Assembly (NCBI GenBank): GCA_938014855.1
Contig: CALLQM010000169.1
Location: 1-6,322 of the forward strand
From: an uncultured Clostridia bacterium
GTDB lineage: Bacteria > Bacillota > Clostridia > Oscillospirales > Ruminococcaceae
Direction of reading: 5' to 3'
DNA length: 6,322 nt
Positions 1 through 5,132 of this stretch are shown in pieces (the first letter of the stretch is position 1; each line of letters opens with the position of its first letter). Under the pieces are notes generated by a model, which saw nothing but the letters and a program-made list of their open reading frames with translations, was not told where the DNA came from and searched no databases. A program made the position numbers and the translations under genes.

Positions 1-770
1 CGGCCGCTTGGGTCGCATTCAATTTTAACCGCCTGCCTATGATCATTATGCTTCCGTTTATGTTCTGCGCCGCCATGCTGTTCGGCGGACTTTGGGCACT
101 CATCCCCGCCTTTTTAAAATCCAAATTTAAGACCAGCGAAATTCTTGTTACGCTGATGCTCAATTATGTCGCGGTCAAATGGATCACCTACCTTCAGTAC
201 GGTCCTTGGAAAGACCCGAAAGCCGCCGGTTTTGCAAAAATGCCGAAATTCGTCAGCGCCGCGGTGCTCCCAAAAGTATTCGGAATTCATATCGGCTGGA
301 TCATTGTACTGGTACTGACGGTATTGGTGCATATTATGCTCAATAAAACCAAATTCGGATATCAAATCTCCGTCATCGGCGAAAGCGAATATACCGCACG
401 CTATGCAGGCATTTCGGTTACAAAGATCACGCTGATCGCCGTTATCATCGGTGGAGGACTCTGCGGAGTTGCTGGCTTCATGCAGGCTTCCGCGATTGAA
501 CGTTCGCTTACCGATCAGCTGTCCGCCGGACTCGGTTTTACGTCCGTTATTACCGCGTGGCTGGCTCGCCTGTCGGCGCCCGCGATTGTCGTTGTATCAT
601 TCCTGTTTGCGTCGCTTTTGCAGGGCAGTGCCTATATCCAAACAGCCATGCAGATTCCTTCCGCCGTTGCCGAAGTTCTTCAGGGAATTATTCTATTCTT
701 TGTGCTGGGCAGTGAATTTTTCTTAAACTATAAATTGGTTATGCACAAAAAAGAAAAGGAGGCGGCATAA
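1..770 (+). CDS. NupP/YufP-like nucleoside ABC importer permease, 5'-truncated
   Basis: Membrane permease of the BPD_transp_2 family (COG4603, NupP/YufP type), one of two channel subunits of a BmpA-type ABC importer for nucleosides. The frame is open to the left edge: in-frame codons from position 3 read AAWVAFNFNRLP before the ATG at 39. That ATG is therefore probably internal and the true start lies outside the window. About 255 residues are visible; the family is usually about 350, so roughly 100 are missing. Family marks are the segment EILVTLMLNYVAV (about 138-176), the cytoplasmic coupling-type loop GESEYTARYAGI (378-413), which should contact the ATPase, and the C-terminal helix EVLQGIILFFVLGSEFF. 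Several hydrophobic helices are separated by short loops, and the tail is lysine-rich (HKKEKEAA). The stop directly abuts the next permease gene, so the two are co-transcribed. The substrate is inferred from family only and could be a related ligand. Confidence 0.87.
   Translation, partial: AAWVAFNFNRLPMIIMLPFMFCAAMLFGGLWALIPAFLKSKFKTSEILVTLMLNYVAVKWITYLQYGPWKDPKAAGFAKMPKFVSAAVLPKVFGIHIGWIIVLVLTVLVHIMLNKTKFGYQISVIGESEYTARYAGISVTKITLIAVIIGGGLCGVAGFMQASAIERSLTDQLSAGLGFTSVITAWLARLSAPAIVVVSFLFASLLQGSAYIQTAMQIPSAVAEVLQGIILFFVLGSEFFLNYKLVMHKKEKEAA
756..762 (+). promoter_or_regulatory. Ribosome binding site of the second permease
   Basis: AAGGAGG lies 8 bases before the ATG at 771. It sits inside the last codons of the upstream permease gene, whose TAA immediately precedes that ATG. 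This fixes the start of the second permease and implies tight translational coupling of the pair. Confidence 0.85.
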
Positions 771-1736
771 ATGGACGGACTTTCTCAGCTTTCGCTCTTT
801 TTGCAGGTTTCCGTACAAATGGGTACCCCCATCCTATTCGGTACATTAGGCGGAATTCTCTGCGAAAAATCCGGTCACATTAACCTTGGCGTGGAAGGCA
901 TGATGCTGATGGGCGCTGTGTTCGGGTTTATGGCGTCCCTTTCCACAGGCAATCCGTTTCTTGCCGTACTTGCCGCCGGAATTGCAGGAGCTTTTGGAGG
1001 GCTGATCTATGCGATCATTACGGTAACTCTGCGCGGCAACCACACCGTAACCGGGCTGGCGCTTACCATCTTCGGTTCCGGTGTTGCCGGTTTGTTGGGC
1101 AAACAGCTCACCGGTATGGCTCAGCCGGAAAACGTGATTGAGGCGTTCGCCTCCTATTCCGTTCCCGGTCTTTCCAAACTCCCGATTCTCGGCGAAATGT
1201 TCTTTCAGCAAAGCGTTTATGTGCAGATTGCACCCATCTGCGCAATTGTGCTGTATTTCTATCTCAACAAAACGTACATTGGGTTAAACCTGCGAGCCAT
1301 CGGGGAAAATCCGGGTGCGGCTGACGCGTCCGGCATCCATGTAAACTTGTATAAATACCTGCATATCATTGCCGGCGGATTTCTCTGCGGCATGGGCGGC
1401 GCATATCTGTCGATTGTGTTTGTCCCACACTGGCAGGACAATATTACTGCTGCTATCGGATGGATTGCAGTCGCGCTCGTTATTTTTGCAACTTGGAATC
1501 CCACCCAGGCGAGTGGGGGAGCTTATTTCTTTGGAATCCTGCGCGGCATCGGCTATAAACTGCAAAACAGCAATCTCAGCTTTTTCGGCAGACAAGTTAC
1601 GATTTCTTCTCAGCTGTTGGACATGATTCCCTATCTCATGACCATCATCGTGCTTGTGCTGATCGTGCGGGGCAAACGACGCGAAAATCAGCCTCCTCAT
1701 GCGCTCGGTGTTCCCTATTTCCGTGAAGAGCGCTGA
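771..1736 (+). CDS. NupQ/YufQ-like nucleoside ABC importer permease
   Basis: Second membrane subunit (COG1079, NupQ/YufQ type, BPD_transp_2 family) of a BmpA-type nucleoside ABC importer, expected to form a heterodimeric channel with the upstream permease. It has 321 residues, close to the usual family length, so it looks complete. The N-terminal signature EKSGHINLGVEGMMLMGA (residues 32-49) matches the conserved 'INIGVEGMML GA' block of these permeases. The cytoplasmic coupling loop is GENPGAADASGI (178-189), followed by the conserved helix GGFLCGMGGAYLSI (202-215). About eight to ten hydrophobic segments are spread along the chain, and the C-terminus is basic and polar (RGKRRENQPP, from residue 300). 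The ATG at 771 has an ideal ribosome binding site and directly follows the preceding stop. Genes for the binding lipoprotein and ATPase are not in the window; in related operons they lie upstream. The exact substrate (purine or pyrimidine nucleosides) cannot be read from the sequence. Confidence 0.9.
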   Translation: MDGLSQLSLFLQVSVQMGTPILFGTLGGILCEKSGHINLGVEGMMLMGAVFGFMASLSTGNPFLAVLAAGIAGAFGGLIYAIITVTLRGNHTVTGLALTIFGSGVAGLLGKQLTGMAQPENVIEAFASYSVPGLSKLPILGEMFFQQSVYVQIAPICAIVLYFYLNKTYIGLNLRAIGENPGAADASGIHVNLYKYLHIIAGGFLCGMGGAYLSIVFVPHWQDNITAAIGWIAVALVIFATWNPTQASGGAYFFGILRGIGYKLQNSNLSFFGRQVTISSQLLDMIPYLMTIIVLVLIVRGKRRENQPPHALGVPYFREER

Positions 1737-1749
1737 TGCAGAAATTTGT

Positions 1750-1779
1750 TTGACAGCGTTCCCAACAGCGTGGTATCAT
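1750..1779 (+). promoter_or_regulatory. Strong sigma-A-type promoter before the DUF523 gene
   Basis: A perfect -35 box TTGACA (1750-1755) is followed by an 18-base spacer and a -10 box TATCAT (1774-1779, five of six consensus bases). An extended -10 TG at 1771-1772 precedes it. Transcription would start near 1786. The promoter lies just after the permease stop and drives the DUF523/helicase-nuclease pair. A terminator-like hairpin begins only about 5 bases after the predicted start site, which is odd (see findings). Confidence 0.72.
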
Positions 1780-1790
1780 GAAACCATTCG

Positions 1791-1820
1791 GGGCGGGCAG
1801 TTGCCCGCCCTTTTCGTTTT
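1791..1820 (+). terminator. Intrinsic terminator-like hairpin after the permease operon
   Basis: GGGCGGGC (1791-1798) and GCCCGCCC (1803-1810) form a perfect 8-bp all-GC stem around the tetraloop AGTT. It is followed by TTTTCGTTTT (1811-1820), a U tract broken by CG. It probably ends transcription coming from the permease genes. It also lies in the leader of any transcript from the promoter at 1750-1779, so it could act as a leaky terminator or a 5' stabilising hairpin there. Confidence 0.75.
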
Positions 1821-1825
1821 GGAGG
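1821..1825 (+). promoter_or_regulatory. Ribosome binding site of the DUF523 gene
   Basis: GGAGG lies 7 bases before the ATG at 1833. It supports the long form of the DUF523 protein. The next internal ATG upstream of the DUF523 domain, at 2088, has no such site in front of it. Confidence 0.8.
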
Positions 1826-1832
1826 AATTAAC

Positions 1833-2555
1833 ATGACTGCTGATCAAATCGCACAAAGCGGTATTATATTTCACAATCAAATTTATATGCCTAAAATAAT
1901 ACCCGCTGATTACGGCGGCTCGCTTTTTTATCAGGCAACCATACATCTTTGCGATGGAACCGTTCTCACTCACAGTTCCTGCGAATTAAACGACGTCGAT
2001 GAGTCGGAATTGTATGACCGCGTTCTTGCGCTGATGAGAAACGATGTTCTAGCGCACAACGTCCGCCCGCGGTGTGATTATTTGGATATGGAAAAGACTT
2101 TGCAATATTGGAAACAGATTGGGCAGAAAAATCCGATAGAGTATCTTGTAAGCGCGTGCCTGGCGGGAGAACACTGCCGTTATGACGGCGGCAGTAATCT
2201 CGTACCTGCCATCGCAAAGCTTGTTGAGGATGGAATCGCGATTCCGGTCTGCCCGGAAGCTACCGGCGGGCTGGATACCCCGCGCACCCCTTGTGAATTA
2301 GTAAAAAATCGAGTAATCAATAAAGACGGACTCGATTGCACCGAGGCGTTTCAATCAGGAGCCCTGCACGTGTGCAGGATTGCTGAGCGCCTAGGCGTGC
2401 AAAAAGCAGTGCTGAAACAAAGAAGTCCCTCTTGTGGATGCGGCAAAGTATACGATGGAACCTTTTCCGGTCGGCTCATAAAAGGAGACGGCATCGCGGC
2501 GGCAATGCTGAAAAAAAGCGGCTTACAAATCACAACCGAGGAGGACTGGCAATGA
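1833..2555 (+). CDS. DUF523 (TudS/YbbK-like) Fe-S protein with novel N-terminal domain
   Basis: A 240-residue protein in two parts. Residues about 103-235 are a complete DUF523 domain (COG1683). Its motifs are SACLAG (107-112), CRYDGG (115-120), CPEATGGLDTPRTPCE (140-155), a KDGLDCTEAF segment and SPSCGCG (199-204). The family includes TudS, which removes sulfur from thiouracil using a [4Fe-4S] cluster held by three cysteines. C109, C140 and C201 are the best candidate ligands here; C115, C154 and C203 are also present. Residues 1-102 are an extension I do not recognise, with no signal peptide or membrane helix. It contains HLCDGTVLTHSSCEL (39-52) and an acidic helix-like stretch. Stand-alone DUF523 proteins are about 140-150 residues, so this is a fusion. 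The gene has its own promoter, follows the nucleoside-permease operon, and its TGA overlaps the ATG of the helicase-nuclease gene. Family membership is firm. Activity and substrate are inferred, and other thio-compounds are possible. Confidence 0.85.
   Translation: MTADQIAQSGIIFHNQIYMPKIIPADYGGSLFYQATIHLCDGTVLTHSSCELNDVDESELYDRVLALMRNDVLAHNVRPRCDYLDMEKTLQYWKQIGQKNPIEYLVSACLAGEHCRYDGGSNLVPAIAKLVEDGIAIPVCPEATGGLDTPRTPCELVKNRVINKDGLDCTEAFQSGALHVCRIAERLGVQKAVLKQRSPSCGCGKVYDGTFSGRLIKGDGIAAAMLKKSGLQITTEEDWQ
2538..2544 (+). promoter_or_regulatory. Ribosome binding site fixing the helicase-nuclease start
   Basis: GAGGAGG lies 7 bases before the ATG at 2552, inside the last codons of the DUF523 gene. 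The ATG overlaps the DUF523 stop (ATGA, 2552-2555). This selects 2552 over the in-frame ATG at 2432, whose extra 40 codons are basic, shadow-like and lie entirely over the DUF523 domain. Confidence 0.87.
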
Positions 2556-5095
2556 GCACCGTTTCGGCGGAAGTTCTAAATTCCCAACAGCAATCGGTTG
2601 TGGAAAACAGCAAGGACAGCATCTTGCTGTTGGCGGGTGCCGGAACCGGCAAAACCAATACCCTTGCTTGGCGCGTCGCGCATCTGCTCGAAACCGGTGC
2701 GGCTCGTCCCGACGAAATCTTATGCCTAACGTTCACCAACCGCGCGTGCCGCGAAATGTCCGATCGAATCGAGCAAATTGTGGGAGAATCGGCAGAGGAT
2801 GTGCTCATTCGCACCGTTCACAGCTTTTGTGTTTGGCTCCTGCGGCAGGTTCCGGTTGGTTACACCGACCTGCATCGAGATTTCACCGTATGCGATCAGC
2901 CGGATGGCTTGGAAGTGATTCGAGAAGTGGTCTTTCAAGTAATCGGGCGTGAAATCGAGGAATTTTCCGCCAAGATTCTGCAGAATTTCATTGCGCTTGT
3001 CAAAGACTGCTGGCTGGAACTTCCAAACGGCAACGGCGTAGACGCCACAAAGTTTGCTTTCCAACACCGCAAACCCGAAATCGAACGAATCTGCATCGAT
3101 CGACAATACCGATTTGATCGGAAATTCTTTGCTTTTCTATCAAAATTTGGCGCTTCCATTGTCAACATGTATAATCAAAAGCTCCTCTCCAACAACCTTT
3201 TGGACTTTTCCGATTTACTTCTGCGCGCCAATGCCGTGCTTTTGGATCCGGAACTGATGGGGCTGTGGAAAGGACGCTATCAATTTGTCCATGTAGATGA
3301 AGTGCAGGATGTCAGCCTTGCCGAATATGGGCTGATTTCCAAGCTGTGCACAGGTGCAAAAGTGCTATTCTGCGGAGACTTCAACCAAACCATCTACCAG
3401 TGGCGCGGCTCAAATCCAAAAGCGCTCACTGCCCGCTTTCAATCGGACTTTCATCCTGTAACGGTTGAATTTTACCAAAATTACCGGAGCAGCGAAGGAC
3501 TGTTAGCGGCGTCCAACAATTTTCTGCATCATGCGTTCAATCGGGACACTGCGGTTGGTTCAACTGGAGACGATGTTATCCAACGCGAATTTGAAACCAT
3601 GCCGGAAGAAATCAATTGGATTTATGAGACCATCGCAGAACTTCCCATTACGGACTATTCCCGCGTTGCAATCATTACGCGCAATAACCGCTCCTGTCTC
3701 GAAGTATGTCAGCTGCTAAAATCCAGTCGGATTTCGGCGCACAAACCAATCCGATTTATGCTTGCGGATGAATTCCGCCTGTTTAAACGACCGGAAATCA
3801 AAGACGTGCTCGCCTGCATCAGCCTGCTTGCAAACCCGCAGGACAGCGAAAGTCTCAAGCGTGTGTTGTCGCGTCTGACAAAAGGGGTGGGAGCCGGCAC
3901 GATAAAATCCATCGTTTCGCTTTATAAGTCAGGGCTTGGTGTCATGCTCACCGACTTTGTGGATGCCCGCACCGCCTGCGGCGATTATTTTAGTGCCCTG
4001 CTAAAGGCACTTGATGCAGGTCATGTGGTCGTATTTGATGTAGAATCCACCGGTACGGATGTCTTTTCCGATGACATTGTACAGATGGCCGCGGTACGCA
4101 TCGATGCGCATGGAACTGTTTTGGAGCGGTTTGAACGATTTATCAAGCCGTCGCGCCCCGTTGGGGATTCCCAAAAAGTCCATGGGTTTTCCGATTCTTA
4201 TCTCGAAGAAAAGGGAGTGGATGCGGCAAAAGCGTTGGAAGAGTTCGTATCGTTTGTTGGTGATGATGTGATTGTGGGGCATAATGTAGCCTTTGATATG
4301 ACGATTACAGCGCAAAATATCGCGAAATATAATACAAATTGTAAATTTACCAATCAATATTACGATACATTGGATATCAGCCGCCGTTTTATGACCGATT
4401 TAGAGAATCATAAGCTTGCAACCGTTGCATCCGCTTTGGGTGCGTTAAACGACCCATCGCACAATGCAATGGACGATATTATGGCAACCGCGGATGTTCT
4501 GATTGCGCTGACCGACCGCTTTTTACGGCCGCAGACACACGAGCGCATCCAGTGTTATAGCAAGTTTTTACCCAAATTCGCACAAATAACGGAACTCTTA
4601 ACCACTCTTCGCGCGAAGATGAATCACATAGATGCACAGGAGCTGGTTTCTCAACTAATCAATGCCTTTGAACTGCACAAAAAATACGAGGAGGAACCGG
4701 AACGGTACGCAAATATTGTGCTGTTTCAGGATTTTGTCGGTGATTTCGCTGATGAAAACAAACCAATCGCTCAACAGCTTTCGGAAATTCTTGAACTAAC
4801 TGCGCTTTCCGCCAGTGAACTGGACCGCATGACCCGTTCGACCAATCAAGTCGCGGTGATTACCGCTCACCAGTCCAAAGGCTGTGAATTTGATTATGTG
4901 TTCCTTCCTGTTCTGCAGGAAGGCGTGTTCCCTTCCTATCAGGCAATCAAAGATCATAATATTGAAGAAGAAAAGCGCGTTTTTTATGTTTCGGTAACCC
5001 GTGCAAAACGCAGATTGTATCTTTCGTGGTCGCATTACACATTAAATTCTTACCACGCAAAACCCAGTCGATTTCTGCAAATGCTCAACCCATAA
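2552..5095 (+). CDS. UvrD/PcrA-like SF1 helicase with embedded DnaQ-type exonuclease
   Basis: An 847-residue predicted ATP-dependent 3'-5' DNA helicase fused to a 3'-5' exonuclease, cytoplasmic and presumably in DNA repair or recombination. Helicase motifs in order: Q motif LNSQQQ (9-14), Walker A AGAGTGKT (28-35, K34), Ia LTFTNRACREM (59-69), Ib TVHSF (88-92), LLDFSDLL (216-223), Walker B VDEVQD (248-253), III GDFNQTIYQWRG (275-286), IV NYRS (310-313), 2B segment FKRPEIKDVLA (411-421) with KGVGAGTI (444-451), V TAHQSKGCEFD (771-781), and VI EEEKRVFYVSVTRAKRRLY (805-823). SRFL near the C-terminus is also typical. Between the 2B segment and motif V sits a full DEDDh exonuclease (about 489-655) with D496, E498, D582, H637 and D642. 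All catalytic motifs of both enzymes look intact. Walker B has DEVQD where most relatives have DEYQD or DEFQD. PcrA is about 720-740 residues, so the extra length is roughly accounted for by the insert. The gene is translationally coupled to the DUF523 gene. Its in vivo role is unknown. Confidence 0.92.
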   Translation: MSTVSAEVLNSQQQSVVENSKDSILLLAGAGTGKTNTLAWRVAHLLETGAARPDEILCLTFTNRACREMSDRIEQIVGESAEDVLIRTVHSFCVWLLRQVPVGYTDLHRDFTVCDQPDGLEVIREVVFQVIGREIEEFSAKILQNFIALVKDCWLELPNGNGVDATKFAFQHRKPEIERICIDRQYRFDRKFFAFLSKFGASIVNMYNQKLLSNNLLDFSDLLLRANAVLLDPELMGLWKGRYQFVHVDEVQDVSLAEYGLISKLCTGAKVLFCGDFNQTIYQWRGSNPKALTARFQSDFHPVTVEFYQNYRSSEGLLAASNNFLHHAFNRDTAVGSTGDDVIQREFETMPEEINWIYETIAELPITDYSRVAIITRNNRSCLEVCQLLKSSRISAHKPIRFMLADEFRLFKRPEIKDVLACISLLANPQDSESLKRVLSRLTKGVGAGTIKSIVSLYKSGLGVMLTDFVDARTACGDYFSALLKALDAGHVVVFDVESTGTDVFSDDIVQMAAVRIDAHGTVLERFERFIKPSRPVGDSQKVHGFSDSYLEEKGVDAAKALEEFVSFVGDDVIVGHNVAFDMTITAQNIAKYNTNCKFTNQYYDTLDISRRFMTDLENHKLATVASALGALNDPSHNAMDDIMATADVLIALTDRFLRPQTHERIQCYSKFLPKFAQITELLTTLRAKMNHIDAQELVSQLINAFELHKKYEEEPERYANIVLFQDFVGDFADENKPIAQQLSEILELTALSASELDRMTRSTNQVAVITAHQSKGCEFDYVFLPVLQEGVFPSYQAIKDHNIEEEKRVFYVSVTRAKRRLYLSWSHYTLNSYHAKPSRFLQMLNP
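4016..4516 (+). other. DEDDh exonuclease domain inserted in the helicase (residues ~489-655)
   Basis: This marks the DnaQ/PolC-epsilon-like domain inside the helicase gene. Exo I is VVFDVESTGTD (493-503), with D496 and E498 as metal ligands. Exo II is VGHNVAFDM (575-583), with D582. Exo III is HNAMDD (637-642), with H637 and D642 in the H-x4-D spacing of the DEDDh class. At about 165 residues it is a full-size domain. It is entered after the 2B motif KGVGAGTI and left before a helical stretch (about 662-760) that leads to helicase motif V. Both reading-frame junctions are continuous, so this is a designed insertion rather than a broken gene. Boundaries are approximate to about 10 residues. 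Confidence 0.88.
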
Positions 5096-5098
5096 GGA

Positions 5099-5132
5099 AA
5101 CCCGCCGTCCAAACGGACGGCGGGTTGTTTTT
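5099..5132 (+). terminator. Strong intrinsic terminator between convergent genes
   Basis: CCCGCCGTCC (5101-5110) pairs perfectly with GGACGGCGGG (5115-5124) around the loop AAAC. The stem extends to 12 bp with AA/TT at 5099-5100 and 5125-5126. TTGTTTTT follows for the + strand and ends at the stop codon of the SulP gene. On the - strand the hairpin is followed by TTTCCTTAT, a poorer U tract, so it may also serve the SulP gene as a weaker bidirectional terminator. Confidence 0.9.

Noticed and set aside
846..1211. 121-codon - strand open frame opposite the NupQ-like gene
   Set aside because: It shows no recognisable motif and sits antisense to conserved permease sequence, so it is a shadow frame.
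2363..2378. Inverted repeat CCTGCAC / GTGCAGG in the DUF523 gene
   Set aside because: It is short and within conserved coding sequence, with only two bases between the arms. It has no second copy noticed in the window and is likely chance.
2432..2551. In-frame upstream extension (40 codons) of the helicase-nuclease gene from an ATG at 2432
   Set aside because: It overlaps the conserved end of the DUF523 domain, is basic and low in helicase-like sequence, and lacks a good ribosome binding site. The ATG at 2552 has GAGGAGG at ideal spacing and the Q motif follows it closely.
2607..2630. Inverted repeat ACAGCAAG / CTTGCTGT with an 8-base loop near the start of the helicase gene
   Set aside because: It lies in codons leading to Walker A, has no U tract, and is far enough from the start codon that a regulatory role is not supported.
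4001..4357. 118-codon - strand open frame opposite the exonuclease domain
   Set aside because: It lies antisense to intact catalytic motifs and shows no family features of its own, so it is not treated as a gene.
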